From Nanobdellati archaeon (GTDB lineage: Archaea; Nanobdellota; Nanobdellia; Woesearchaeales; GCA-2686295): a stretch of 39,182 nucleotides of DNA. Position numbers and translations under genes: made by a program. Shown one piece after another: positions 1-7,578 of this stretch. The stretch spans positions 1-39,182 of the forward strand of contig JACNFY010000027.1 in assembly GCA_014384375.1 (NCBI GenBank), given 5' to 3'. Position 1 is the stretch's first letter. Every line of letters begins with the position of its first letter. The notes under the pieces were generated by a model. That model saw only the letters and a list, made by a program, of their open reading frames with translations. It made no database searches and had not been told where the DNA came from.

Positions 1-475
1 GTTACTCCGGGGATAACAGAGTTGTCGCGCCCGAGAGCTCAAATCGACGGCGCGGCTTGCTACATCGATGTCGGCTCATCCTATCCTAGCTGTGCAGAAG
101 TATTTGTTGCTGGCAACAAATGCCCAGTAACTTGTTACTGTATGCAGCTAAGGGTGGGGGTGTTCACCCATTAAAAGGATTCGTGAGCTGGGTTCAGAAC
201 GCTGTGAGGCAGTTTGTTTGATATCTACTGGAAGTGTTAGTGTCTGAGAGGAAGGACCGCTTAGTACGAGAGGAACAGTGGTTCGGCGCCTCTGGTCGAC
301 CAGTTACCTGGCAAGGTAGGCTGGGCAGCTACGCGCCAAGGGATAAGTGCTGAAAGCATCTAAGCACGAAACCCGCCTCGAAAAGAGACATAGAACTCCC
401 ATAGAAGATGGGTTTGATAGAACAGAGGTGTAAGTGTCAAGGCAACGAGACATTAAGCCTGCTGTTACTAATCGT
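1..475 (+). rRNA. 23S ribosomal RNA, 3' part (5' end outside window)
   Basis: This is the 3'-terminal part of the large-subunit rRNA, covering the end of domain V and domain VI. It begins at the conserved GTTACTCCGGGGATAACAG segment. Also visible are the GATGTCGGCTCATC segment (about 68-80), the A-loop region with TGTTCACCCATTAAA (about 160-175), and the sarcin-ricin loop AGTACGAGAGGAACAG (about 264-279). The 3' end is estimated near 475 from the pattern ending CTGTTACTAATCG; the exact end is not visible. Helix 91, just before the A-loop, is about 40 nt longer than in textbook sequences. No 5S rRNA gene follows within the window; the next gene (nadM) is convergent. The identity is certain, the boundary approximate. 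Confidence 0.96.
102..140 (+). repeat. Double mini-hairpin insertion in 23S helix 91
   Basis: Two adjacent perfect inverted repeats lie here: ATTTGTTGC/GCAACAAAT (102-121, 9-bp arms, 2-nt loop) and CAGTAAC/GTTACTG (125-140, 7-bp arms, 2-nt loop). They sit inside helix 91, whose base is AGCTG (88-92) pairing with CAGCT (145-149). The flanks GCAGAAGTA and TATGC look like the ordinary helix interrupted by the insert. Whether the insert remains in mature rRNA or is removed cannot be read from the sequence. Confidence 0.75.
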
Positions 476-546
476 TCGTTTTTGCAAAGACTTGTTGTAT
501 GTACGGCTTTCATTATATTTTTCTACAGAATCATTGATTACTCTAT

Positions 547-939
547 CTATCTAAGTTCTCTTCCAGATATTTTTATATTGATATCAAGTTTTCTAACAGG
601 ATAACCTGCTTTTGAGAAAAGTTTTTCTGTTAAGGGATTTCCAGTGTACACAACATCGTATTTTGGAGTGTTTTTATCCACATATTCGACCCATAAGTCA
701 TTGTCACGAATGTCATCAATAGGGATTATAGACCAATTTTGGATATTTTCTTTTTTTAGAGTGGTCTCAATCATGGCTTTTCTTTCTTCATAAGAGAACG
801 GATTATCAGGTTGATTTTTATACTGGGCTGACCCGACTAGGATTATGCAATGGTCACAAATCTTAAGGATTTGTTTAATAGCGTCCAGATGTCCAAGATG
901 AAATGGCTGAAATCTCCCTAAAAATAATCCTGTTACCAT
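547..939 (-). CDS. nadM: Nicotinamide-nucleotide adenylyltransferase, C-terminally short
   Basis: The product resembles the archaeal NadM family, which joins NMN (or NaMN) to ATP in NAD synthesis. The nucleotidyltransferase signature GRFQPFHLGH is at residues 8-17 (HxGH motif), and ISGRELR, equivalent to the family's second ATP-binding motif, occupies residues 124-130. The protein stops immediately after that motif at 130 aa, whereas archaeal NadM is usually about 165-180 aa. The C-terminal helical region is therefore missing, and no continuation is seen in any frame before the 23S gene. The start overlaps the end of nadE by 7 nt, so the two form an operon for the last two steps of NAD formation. 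Family assignment is firm; activity of the short form is uncertain. Confidence 0.88.
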   Translation of the reverse strand: MVTGLFLGRFQPFHLGHLDAIKQILKICDHCIILVGSAQYKNQPDNPFSYEERKAMIETTLKKENIQNWSIIPIDDIRDNDLWVEYVDKNTPKYDVVYTGNPLTEKLFSKAGYPVRKLDINIKISGRELR

Positions 940-1703
940 TTTTTATCAATTTTAATTATCGGTGCTGTTCTTCGTTTGTGTTCTGAATTCTTTATTCTTG
1001 ATAAGACATTATCTACATCCTCTTCCTTAAATCCGGATTCTATGATCTCCTTTCTTGACATGTTCTTGCTAATAATATTCGAAATTATTTTATCAGCAAT
1101 CTCATATTTTATATTTAAATCTTTTTCATCAGTTTGTCCTTTCATTAGCTCTGCAGAAGGTGTTTTATTGATTATTGACTCCGGGATGTTTAGTTCTTTT
1201 GCCAGTTTAAACACTTGTGTTTTGTAAAGGTCGCCTATAGGCAGGATGTCAACTGCAGAATCCCCAAATTTTGTGCTATATCCTAAATATATCTCGCTTT
1301 TGTTTCCGGTTCCTATAACAAGAGAATCATTTGCATTCGCATAATTGTATAGAACAATCATTCTTATTCTTGCTTTTGTATTAATAATAGATATATCGGT
1401 TTGTTTCCATGGAATCTCTTCCAGATTATCCAAGTATGAATTTATTGGAACTCTAATAAAATCAACATCTAGCTCTTGCGTATATGAACAGGAATCTTCT
1501 TCGTTTTCTTTACTTGTAAGATCTATCTCAGGCATAAAAAGAGCGGTTACGTTCTCTTTTCCGATTGCTTTTGTTATCAGACTTAGACACACTGCAGAAT
1601 CAAGACCGCCGGATAATCCAATAACTGCTTTTGCTTTTCCAACGCTTTTAAAGAATTCTTTTAATGAAAAAATTATATCTTCTTTTATTTCTTGAACACT
1701 CAT
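933..1703 (-). CDS. nadE: NAD+ synthetase (ammonia-dependent type)
   Basis: The product converts nicotinic acid adenine dinucleotide to NAD+ with ATP and ammonia. The PP-loop motif GLSGGLDS is at residues 29-36. Further family signatures are NTKARIRM and GTGNKSEIYLGYSTKFGD, followed by a substrate-binding stretch with PSAELMKGQTDE. Its 256 aa matches the stand-alone archaeal enzyme, and no glutaminase domain is present. It is the first gene of a two-gene minus-strand operon with nadM. A TATA-like box (CTATAAAAA on the minus strand, near 1728-1736) lies about 26-33 nt upstream of the ATG, suggesting a transcript with almost no leader. Confidence 0.95.
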   Translation of the reverse strand: MSVQEIKEDIIFSLKEFFKSVGKAKAVIGLSGGLDSAVCLSLITKAIGKENVTALFMPEIDLTSKENEEDSCSYTQELDVDFIRVPINSYLDNLEEIPWKQTDISIINTKARIRMIVLYNYANANDSLVIGTGNKSEIYLGYSTKFGDSAVDILPIGDLYKTQVFKLAKELNIPESIINKTPSAELMKGQTDEKDLNIKYEIADKIISNIISKNMSRKEIIESGFKEEDVDNVLSRIKNSEHKRRTAPIIKIDKKW

Positions 1704-1801
1704 TTGATGAAAAGTTCTAATTCAATGTTTTTATAGTTTCTGTTTTCAAAAAAATTCTAGTACTTTATTATGTTAAATTCTTTAATTTCCAACAAGTAGT
1801 G

Positions 1802-1841
1802 AATATACACTTAAACATAGCAGTATGGATATGTGTATATT
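1802..1841. repeat. Intergenic inverted repeat between nadE and TFE
   Basis: AATATACAC (1802-1810) pairs with GTGTATATT (1833-1841), and a nested CATA/TATG pair lies inside. This could form a hairpin of about 40 nt between the two divergent promoters. It is AT-rich and has no T-run, so an operator is more likely than a terminator. Apart from the two promoters, nothing else is recognised in 1704-1896. Confidence 0.5.
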
Positions 1842-1896
1842 TTCTCGTCTAAAAAATATACTAATCTATACAAATGCTGTTTTTAAAAGCGAAAAC

Positions 1897-1905
1897 TTTA
1901 TAAAT
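1897..1905 (+). promoter_or_regulatory. TATA box of the TFE operon
   Basis: TTTATAAAT within an A-rich context. A start site about 26 nt downstream (near 1927-1930) would give a leader of about 75 nt if translation begins at ATG 2003. The leader contains the G-rich segment TTGGGGGTG at 1943-1951. Confidence 0.6.
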
Positions 1906-2002
1906 AGCAAAATCAAGGAATATAATATAAAACAGGACTTTCTTGGGGGTGCCTGCTAAGAAAAATAGGCTTAGCTGGAGCAATTCAAGAAATGTAAAAA
2001 AG

Positions 2003-2548
2003 ATGGAACAAATATACTTGTTGAAAAAAAAGAACGGAAAAATTAGCATAAACAAAAAGCTTATTGAAGAAGTAGTCACAGAGCTAGTAGGTGATGAAGC
2101 TTTACCAATTGTTTTCTATCTAAAAGGGAAAAAAAAGATATCTGAATTCATAGTGGCAGAGGAACTTGATTTGGAAATACATAAGACCAGGAACCTCCTT
2201 TACAGACTTTACGAACATAACATAGTAACTTTCCTTAGAAAAAAAGACAAGATAAAGGGATGGTATATCTGCTACTGGGATTTCAATGAAAAGATGATAC
2301 CGGAACTTGCTCTGAAAATAAAACAAAACAAGATTAATAAGCTTAAGAAAAGATTGGAACAAGAGAAAAGTAACACTTTCTACATGTGCAAGAGCGCCTG
2401 CGCAAGAATGATCTTCGACAAAGCAATAGAGTACAACTTCAAATGTCATGAATGTGGAGAGATCATGCAGGAGCAGGATAATAAGAGAACAATAGAATTC
2501 CTTACAGAAAGGTTGAAGGAACTTGAAAACCCTGAAAAAAAGAAATGA
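2003..2548 (+). CDS. tfe: Transcription initiation factor TFE (alpha subunit)
   Basis: The product is the archaeal homologue of TFIIE-alpha, which helps RNA polymerase open promoters together with TBP and TFB. An N-terminal winged helix spans about residues 15-90, followed by a charged linker (KLKKRLEQEK) and a zinc-ribbon half with CKSAC and CHEC. The first cysteine pair is spaced by three residues rather than the usual two, an oddity. ATG 2003 fits the family N-terminus. The frame stays open upstream, with TTG 1943 and GTG 1949 adding up to 20 basic residues, and 1949 has a G-rich stretch before it, so a longer form is possible. It overlaps the following phosphoesterase and is probably co-transcribed with it. 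Confidence 0.88.
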   Translation: MEQIYLLKKKNGKISINKKLIEEVVTELVGDEALPIVFYLKGKKKISEFIVAEELDLEIHKTRNLLYRLYEHNIVTFLRKKDKIKGWYICYWDFNEKMIPELALKIKQNKINKLKKRLEQEKSNTFYMCKSACARMIFDKAIEYNFKCHECGEIMQEQDNKRTIEFLTERLKELENPEKKK

Positions 2549-3269
2549 GCTAGAAATACTTCCAAGCTCAAAAATAATCGACCTTTCCTTGTTCTTAGAG
2601 AAAGAGAGAACTCTAATTCTAGGGGATATTCATATAGGCTTTGAAGAAGCAATGCACAAAGAAGGAGTTCTACTGCCAAAGTTTCATTTCAAGGATTTAA
2701 CTGACAAGCTGGAAGAGATACTAAAGAAAACAAAGCCAAAAACAGTGATAATAAACGGTGACATCAAACACGAATTCGGCACTATATCAGACGAGGAATG
2801 GAGAAACACATTGAAACTTATAGATCTGATATCTGAGAAAGCTCATCTAGTGTTAGTAAAAGGCAACCACGACACAATATTAGAACCAATCGCTAAGAAA
2901 AGAGACGTCGACATAAGGGATTACTACACAACCAAGGATATTTACATATGTCACGGGCATAAGATGCCTCAGGATGCTGACTTCAAGAATTCAAAGAGAG
3001 TAATAATAAGTCATGATCATCCAGCAATATCTTTGAGAGAAGGGCCAAGGATAGAGAAGTACAAATGCTTCTTGGTTGGCAAGTGGAAAGATAAAAAACT
3101 AGTAGTTCTGCCTGCGTTTAGCCCAACATCTAGCGGCTCTGATATAATGAAGGAGAAGATGTTTAGTCCGTTATTGACAAATATTTCTAAGTTCAGAGTT
3201 ATTGTAGTAGAGGACAAGGTGTATGATTTTGGTTTTGTTAAAGAATTAGAGAAGAAAATTAAGGTGTAA
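2523..3269 (+). CDS. Archaeal metallophosphoesterase (SbcD/Mre11-related, MJ0037-like)
   Basis: This calcineurin-like phosphoesterase has the expected metal-binding series GDIHIG, NGDIKHE, GNHD, HGH and SHDHP. It matches the archaeal stand-alone phosphoesterase family related to SbcD but lacks the long nuclease C-terminus of Mre11. Its substrate is not known. The start is TTG at 2523, inside the end of the TFE gene (26-nt overlap); no in-frame ATG gives a better N-terminus, and the ATG of the ATGA at 2545 is out of frame. The 3' end overlaps the convergent TldD-like gene by 11 bp. Confidence 0.85.
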   Translation: MKTLKKRNELEILPSSKIIDLSLFLEKERTLILGDIHIGFEEAMHKEGVLLPKFHFKDLTDKLEEILKKTKPKTVIINGDIKHEFGTISDEEWRNTLKLIDLISEKAHLVLVKGNHDTILEPIAKKRDVDIRDYYTTKDIYICHGHKMPQDADFKNSKRVIISHDHPAISLREGPRIEKYKCFLVGKWKDKKLVVLPAFSPTSSGSDIMKEKMFSPLLTNISKFRVIVVEDKVYDFGFVKELEKKIKV

Positions 3270-4848
3270 TGAGCTTATCAGTTAATTGCTTCTCAGTTAT
3301 TTTCTGGAAGTTAACAGCCGGGAAATAGGCTGAAGGATTTGTTTCTTGTGTTTTAACCCATCCTGAATCAGCACCACAATGGCCGTAGGTCTTTCTATAG
3401 TTTTTGTTGCAAGCTTTTATTTCCTTAAGAAGGGTGTGAGGCTCTGCAACTATATAAGCACCTGCCATCAATCTTCTTTTGCCATTAGGATAAATCGCCC
3501 ATATCTCATCAGGAAACATGCGAAAAGTGCCTTCTTTAATTGTAACATTTCCTGAAACACTCTTTATATACAGACCAAATTCAAAGCCTTTTCTCTCACA
3601 ATGATTCATCATCATTTTTATCAAATCCTTCTCAGTTTTATCTGTCTTTGCTTTGACACGAATATTGCTAACCCTCGGCTCTGGTAACAGAGAGCGTGTT
3701 ACATCTTCATACATAGGTTCGACAACCCATTCAGCTCTTGAATGGCCATTATTCTCCAGACCAAGATGATGTGAACTCATTCTATCAAGCAAGTATGTTT
3801 TCAAAACACCATCTTCAACAAGAACTGCATCCCTTGATTTTACTCCCTCTTCATCGTACTTGTAAGAACCATAGCCACCTCGAAGATTAGGCTCGACACT
3901 GACAGTCAAGAATGGTGGCATCACTCTCTTTCCTATCTTGTCTGCAAAAGTATTAGCTACCTTTTCAGAAATATATCTTCCAGACAATAAATGACCTACT
4001 ATAGCTTCATGCATAAAGGTTCCAAATGCTGATGGATGCATTACAACAGGATATTCGCCTGCTGATAGTAAAGGAGCCTCATATAACTGCTCCAAATGCG
4101 TACCAATAGCATCGATTCTTGATTCCAGAGAGACAGTATTAGTCCACCCCTTGCTATTAGCATAAGGAAATGACCCGCCCAACTCCCGAAGAGCACCGTC
4201 TTTATTCCTGATTGTTATCCTCCAAAAAGTACGTCCTCTCAAATTCCTTGTTTTTATCTGAGTACCCTCTGAATTGACAAAGTTTCTCTTCATAATTAGA
4301 GAATCAATTGTGATATTCGAGAGTTCTACATTAGGAATATCCATAAACTTCTTTGAAATTCTCTCAAATTTCCTTATCTCAATCTTAGAAGGAAGAACCA
4401 TTTCAGGTCCATTCTCTATGTTTTCCAGATGCTTAACAACTGGCTCAGAGGACAAATTGTAGAACTCAGGGTTTTTCTCTGTGATTCTCTCTTTAGCTAT
4501 TGAAACATATTTACCCATAGCTTCCTTTAACACTATATCAAAGTCTGAATCCATAGTTACAGAGAGTTCTTCAGGGTCAGAAGGAACCTCATCTATCCCA
4601 AGAAAAGAATAACCATTACCTCTTTTTGAATCTCCAAGCATTGCAAAGAGGAGATAACCGTTAGCAGGTATAATCCTAGAACTAGTAACACCACCATTTA
4701 ATATATTAACCAAACCACGCTCAGACTCTTTGTATGCAATACTCAAGAAGAAAGGCCTCTTTTTATGAACAGTATCAAAGAGTTCAAATGGAACTCTAAC
4801 ATTCATCCATTTGCTTATTTTTTCCTCAAAAGTTTTTATCAGCGTCAA
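3259..4848 (-). CDS. TldD/PmbA-family metalloprotease
   Basis: This 529-aa protein belongs to the TldD/PmbA superfamily (zinc peptidase-like proteins; TldD with TldE processes small peptides in bacteria). Recognisable pieces are the NSEGTQIKT strand region and PVVMHPSAFGTFMHEAIVGH with the putative zinc site at H280, E281 and H286, followed by GGYGSYKYDEEGV and the C-terminal GHCGADSGW, whose cysteine could be a third ligand. The His-to-His spacing reads HE-x4-H, one residue longer than the HExxxH of classical TldD. No PmbA/TldE partner lies next to it. The TATA region on the minus strand is flanked by an 11-nt direct repeat (4873-4910). Confidence 0.85.
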   Translation of the reverse strand: MTLIKTFEEKISKWMNVRVPFELFDTVHKKRPFFLSIAYKESERGLVNILNGGVTSSRIIPANGYLLFAMLGDSKRGNGYSFLGIDEVPSDPEELSVTMDSDFDIVLKEAMGKYVSIAKERITEKNPEFYNLSSEPVVKHLENIENGPEMVLPSKIEIRKFERISKKFMDIPNVELSNITIDSLIMKRNFVNSEGTQIKTRNLRGRTFWRITIRNKDGALRELGGSFPYANSKGWTNTVSLESRIDAIGTHLEQLYEAPLLSAGEYPVVMHPSAFGTFMHEAIVGHLLSGRYISEKVANTFADKIGKRVMPPFLTVSVEPNLRGGYGSYKYDEEGVKSRDAVLVEDGVLKTYLLDRMSSHHLGLENNGHSRAEWVVEPMYEDVTRSLLPEPRVSNIRVKAKTDKTEKDLIKMMMNHCERKGFEFGLYIKSVSGNVTIKEGTFRMFPDEIWAIYPNGKRRLMAGAYIVAEPHTLLKEIKACNKNYRKTYGHCGADSGWVKTQETNPSAYFPAVNFQKITEKQLTDKLITP

Positions 4849-4872
4849 AAATCACCCTGTGAGCAACAAAGA

Positions 4873-4910
4873 AATTGTAACTAATATTTAAACATTGCTA
4901 ATTGTAACTA
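4873..4910. promoter_or_regulatory. Direct repeats flanking the promoter of the TldD-like gene
   Basis: AATTGTAACTA occurs twice (4873-4883 and 4900-4910, a 27-nt period), on either side of a minus-strand TATA-like TTTAAATATT. The placement suggests a regulator binding site; the regulator is unknown. Confidence 0.45.
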
Positions 4911-4926
4911 CTTCAAAATGAACTCT

Positions 4927-5241
4927 TTACTCAAACTTCACAGCTGTTCCATAGACTAGTATTTCTGCAGCGTTAGGCATCACTTGGGAAGTTGTAAATC
5001 TCGCGCTTATTATTGCATCTGCACCTTTTTCTTCAGCTTCCTTTATCATCCTCTGCAAGGCTTCCTCTCTGGCTTCGGTAAGCATCTCTGTGTATCCCTT
5101 AAGCTCTCCGCCAACAATCTGTTTCAATCCTGCAGCAATGTCTCTTCCAAACCACTTTGCTCTAATAGTATTTCCTCTAACCAAACCAAGGACGCTTTTT
5201 ACTTTCTTGCCATGAACTTCTGGTGTTGTAACAACTAACAT
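4927..5241 (-). CDS. UPF0145 (YbjQ-like) protein
   Basis: This 104-aa protein matches the UPF0145/YbjQ family, which forms small oligomers and has been described as a putative heavy-metal-binding domain; its physiological role is unknown. Family hallmarks are the N-terminal TTPEV, the central GLVRGNTIRAK, the helix with AREEALQRM, and the C-terminal GADAIISARF with EILVYGTAV. Full length for the family. It lies 9 nt downstream of the HTH-CBS gene on the same strand, so the two are likely one transcript. Confidence 0.85.
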   Translation of the reverse strand: MLVVTTPEVHGKKVKSVLGLVRGNTIRAKWFGRDIAAGLKQIVGGELKGYTEMLTEAREEALQRMIKEAEEKGADAIISARFTTSQVMPNAAEILVYGTAVKFE

Positions 5242-5250
5242 TTTTCCACC

Positions 5251-5802
5251 TCACACATAAACTTTCCTCAATATATCTGAACGTGTTATTACACCTCTTA
5301 ATTTACCCTTATCCTGAACAATAATCAAAGAGAAAAACCTCAAAAGAGTTGAAATCACAGACTCCTCAGTGTTCAAAGACACAATAGGAGGAACCTCACC
5401 CATCACATCCTTGACTTTGAGGTCTCTATTTAAGTCTTCTATCAAATGTTCTATTATCTTTGTTTCAGAAACGACTCCTACAACATTATTGCCCTTCATA
5501 ACAGGCAACTGACTTATCTCAAACTTCTTCATCTTTTTTATCACATTACGAACCAAATCATTCTCCTGACAGGAAATAACTCCTTTATGTATGAAGTCCT
5601 TTGCCTTAAAGGATTCTTTTTTCTGCATTGAATCCAAGGTTTTGAAAATCTTATTCACATTAGAATAAGTAGGATCGAGTTTGTTACTCTCAATTTTAGC
5701 TATCAATGACTGAGAAACTCCAGACTGCTTGGCTAATTCAAACTGAGTTAAACCAAGCTTCTTCCTAATACTCTTTATATCACTAACCTCATAAGGAGTC
5801 AT
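5251..5802 (-). CDS. HTH (Xre-type) regulator with paired CBS domains
   Basis: The product is an archaeal transcription regulator with an N-terminal helix-turn-helix (about residues 8-60; LGLTQFELAKQSGVSQSLIAKIES is the typical Cro/CI pattern) followed by two CBS domains (about 68-125 and 130-183; first VGVVSETKIIEHL, last LRGVITRSDILRKV). CBS pairs normally bind adenine nucleotides or SAM, so it may couple gene control to energy state. The ligand and targets are not visible. It precedes the UPF0145 gene. A minus-strand TATA-like TTTATAAATA lies just upstream of the ATG, implying a very short leader. Confidence 0.88.
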   Translation of the reverse strand: MTPYEVSDIKSIRKKLGLTQFELAKQSGVSQSLIAKIESNKLDPTYSNVNKIFKTLDSMQKKESFKAKDFIHKGVISCQENDLVRNVIKKMKKFEISQLPVMKGNNVVGVVSETKIIEHLIEDLNRDLKVKDVMGEVPPIVSLNTEESVISTLLRFFSLIIVQDKGKLRGVITRSDILRKVYV

Positions 5803-5859
5803 AACACTCGCGAATAATAAGTTATTTATAAATATTCCTATAGTAATAACTATAAAGAA

Positions 5860-6351
5860 TTAAGTTAAAGATTCAATATACTTATCCCCAATAAAAGCAG
5901 TGTCCCGAGAGAGCAATTTCGAATCTATAAAGTACTCAAGCTCTTTTAGAGAAATCCACTTCCCATCCTGACATTCATCCTTATTAAGAACAATTTCATC
6001 ATCATAAAAAACCAAAAAACCCTTGGCCTTGAGGTCCTGAACATCTGACTTGTAATCAAAGTCGAACAGGAACTGAAGACTAGCTTCTACATCTAATTCG
6101 TTCTTAAGCTCTCTAGCAGCTGCCTGTTCAAAGGATTCTCCTTCTCTTACAAAACCAGTAACTCCTAAATCCCACTTAAGAGGAAAGAGTCTCCTCCTAG
6201 ACTTTCTCTGAGTAACGAAGAACTTGTTCTTGTTATTGCGAAGTATGACCACAACGCTCTTATGCTTCAGATTCTTCTCTATTATCTCATCTCTAGGAAC
6301 AACTTTGAGAACGTTGAAGTCATCATCAATGACTTCAATCAGTTCAGGCAT
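5860..6351 (-). CDS. Nudix hydrolase (YfcD/IPP-isomerase-like subgroup)
   Basis: The Nudix box runs GFVREGESFEQAAARELKNE, fitting Gx5Ex7REUxEE except that the first of the two terminal glutamates is Asn. The preceding TQRKSRRRLFPLKWDLGVTG and the 163-aa length resemble the YfcD/isopentenyl-diphosphate-isomerase-like branch of the superfamily. These enzymes hydrolyse or isomerise diphosphate-linked substrates; the substrate here cannot be told. The gene stands alone between the HTH-CBS gene and tRNA-Thr. The Glu-to-Asn change affects a metal-binding position of the classical box, so catalytic strength is uncertain. Confidence 0.85.
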   Translation of the reverse strand: MPELIEVIDDDFNVLKVVPRDEIIEKNLKHKSVVVILRNNKNKFFVTQRKSRRRLFPLKWDLGVTGFVREGESFEQAAARELKNELDVEASLQFLFDFDYKSDVQDLKAKGFLVFYDDEIVLNKDECQDGKWISLKELEYFIDSKLLSRDTAFIGDKYIESLT

Positions 6352-6398
6352 TAGAACAGGTAATGAAAACTAACATATAAAACTTATTGTTTTTGTAA

Positions 6399-6515
6399 GC
6401 CTCCGGAGGGACTTGCACCCCCGATCTTCTGCTTGCTCGAAAACAAGGTTTTCGAGTTTCAAAAACCCTGTTTTTGTTTACGAGGCAGATGCATTAGCTA
6501 CTATGCTACGGAGGC
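6399..6515 (-). tRNA. tRNA-Thr(CGU) with a 45-nt intron
   Basis: Read on the minus strand, the acceptor stem is GCCTCCG/CGGAGGC and the anticodon stem TCTGC/GCAGA. After splicing the loop is CTCGTAA, so the anticodon is CGT. The T-arm is GGGGG-TGCAAGT-CCCTC, and U73 follows, as is usual for archaeal tRNA-Thr. CCA is not encoded. The intron (6434-6478) sits at the canonical 37/38 site. The bulge-helix-bulge is clear: CTCG pairs with CGAG, flanked by 3-nt bulges TAA and CAA. Cutting after the second bulge nucleotide yields the mature loop. Confidence 0.93.
6436..6476. repeat. Two mini-hairpins filling the tRNA-Thr intron
   Basis: CTCGAAAAC/GTTTTCGAG (6436-6456, 9-bp arms, 3-nt loop) and CAAAAAC/GTTTTTG (6460-6476, 7-bp arms, 3-nt loop) account for almost all of the 45-nt intron. 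The CGAG of the first hairpin is also needed for the bulge-helix-bulge central helix, so the two folds compete. Confidence 0.8.
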
Positions 6516-6554
6516 AAACAGAGTTTGCCGACGCCCAAAAATCTATGATTTTTG
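6513..6554. repeat. Two mini-hairpins in the tRNA-Thr 5' flank
   Basis: GGCAAAC/GTTTGCC (6513-6529, 7-bp arms, 3-nt loop) overlaps the first three bases of the tRNA. CAAAAATC/GATTTTTG (6536-6554, 8-bp arms, 3-nt loop) has the same arms as the hairpin at 9325-9342. They form the tRNA leader on the minus strand. Confidence 0.75.
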
Positions 6555-6574
6555 ATTGCGGAGGCAGAGAAAAT

Positions 6575-6727
6575 CTACAATTTTTTCAACAACTGTTCCT
6601 TGCTGTACTTCTGCTGACACTTGTTGCAGACAAGCTTCCTCTTGCTCTTCTTGTTCTTAATATAAGATCCTACAACCTTGGCTAAAAAAGTCGTCTCAAC
6701 CTTCTTTCCGCAAACGTCGCATTTCAT
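6575..6727 (-). CDS. Small zinc-ribbon protein
   Basis: This 50-aa basic protein starts MKCDVCGKKVETTF and carries a second pair CNKCQQK near the C-terminus, forming a C2-C2 zinc ribbon (CxxC ... CxxC). The ATG at 6727 places the first zinc knuckle directly at the N-terminus; a longer frame upstream adds an unlikely hydrophobic stretch. A minus-strand TATA-like TTTATAAA lies about 25 nt upstream. Such mini zinc ribbons are common in archaea and often bind nucleic acid or ribosomes, but no specific function can be assigned. Confidence 0.7.
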   Translation of the reverse strand: MKCDVCGKKVETTFLAKVVGSYIKNKKSKRKLVCNKCQQKYSKEQLLKKL

Positions 6728-6802
6728 GATGGCAAAAAACCAGATTTGTTTATAAATGTTGCTTTGCAGACCAAAAAATATCAAGTGATTTTCTAATATT
6801 CT

Positions 6803-7501
6803 TCACATTGGTATAACAAATCTAAGCTTTTTGTAAAGTTTATTGACTAGAGATAAATCCTTTCTGTAAACATTCGGTTGCCAATGATCATCCTTAATTC
6901 TTGCAATCCATGATAAGTCAAAGTCTATCGCTAAAGAAGAAGGCAAACTTCTTTCAAACTCTAAAACATGTTCCCTATCCCAACGCACATCACAACCGTC
7001 GGCTACATAAATCAAACCCTCTCTTGGCAAGCTTTTAGCTACAGTTTCCAGACGATCATGAAAAACCTGCTCATCATAACCATTATAAGTTATGGCATTT
7101 GACAGATACACTTTGTTGAAGCTCCTATTAGACTTTACAAACTCAAATATATCACCGGACACAATAGTCAAACGATCAAGTTTGGCTCTTATCGTACTTA
7201 ACCTTCTTTCTTGCTGAAGATAAGCAGCTCTTGCTTCGAAATAATGATTTGAAATAGCAGGTTGGTCGCCGACAAAATCAAAATACTCGTCATCTACTAA
7301 TTGTTTTATCCTTTGATTAAGAAGTCTTAAAGCAGCAGGATCATTGTCAATTGCGATCACTCTTGCAGCACGTTCTAATAAAACCAATGGCTGGTCACCA
7401 TTGCCAACAACAGATAACACAACATCATTCTGGTTGACATCAAGACCATCAACTATTGCTTCCAAAGTTTCATTGACATCCAATACATCTTTTGTTTTCA
7501 T
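6803..7501 (-). CDS. SAM-binding protein resembling the DUF3419/BtaA family
   Basis: This 232-aa protein has a Rossmann-type SAM-binding start, VVLSVVGNGDQPLVLLERA, followed by VIAIDNDPAALRLLNQRIK. That pattern is typical of DUF3419/BtaA-like proteins (aminocarboxypropyl transferase for betaine lipids) and also of other class I methyltransferases. A later motif VYLSNAITYNGYD stands where the catalytic loop would be. It is shorter than full BtaA, so the reaction is unknown. The gene is divergent from the DNA ligase gene, with 77 nt between the start codons. Confidence 0.65.
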   Translation of the reverse strand: MKTKDVLDVNETLEAIVDGLDVNQNDVVLSVVGNGDQPLVLLERAARVIAIDNDPAALRLLNQRIKQLVDDEYFDFVGDQPAISNHYFEARAAYLQQERRLSTIRAKLDRLTIVSGDIFEFVKSNRSFNKVYLSNAITYNGYDEQVFHDRLETVAKSLPREGLIYVADGCDVRWDREHVLEFERSLPSSLAIDFDLSWIARIKDDHWQPNVYRKDLSLVNKLYKKLRFVIPM

Positions 7502-7578
7502 TTCGGATGGGAATGAAAATTTTTATTTAAAGCTTAACCTGCAAAAACTATTTAAACAATTAGCCCCTCTAATCCAGT

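Noticed and set aside
304-513. Minus-strand ORF of 69 aa over the 23S gene.
   Set aside because: It lies inside conserved rRNA sequence and has no protein-like features.
6413-6685. Plus-strand ORF of 90 aa across tRNA-Thr and the zinc-ribbon gene.
   Set aside because: It is antisense to the tRNA and a better-supported gene; it is an artefact of the hairpin-rich region.
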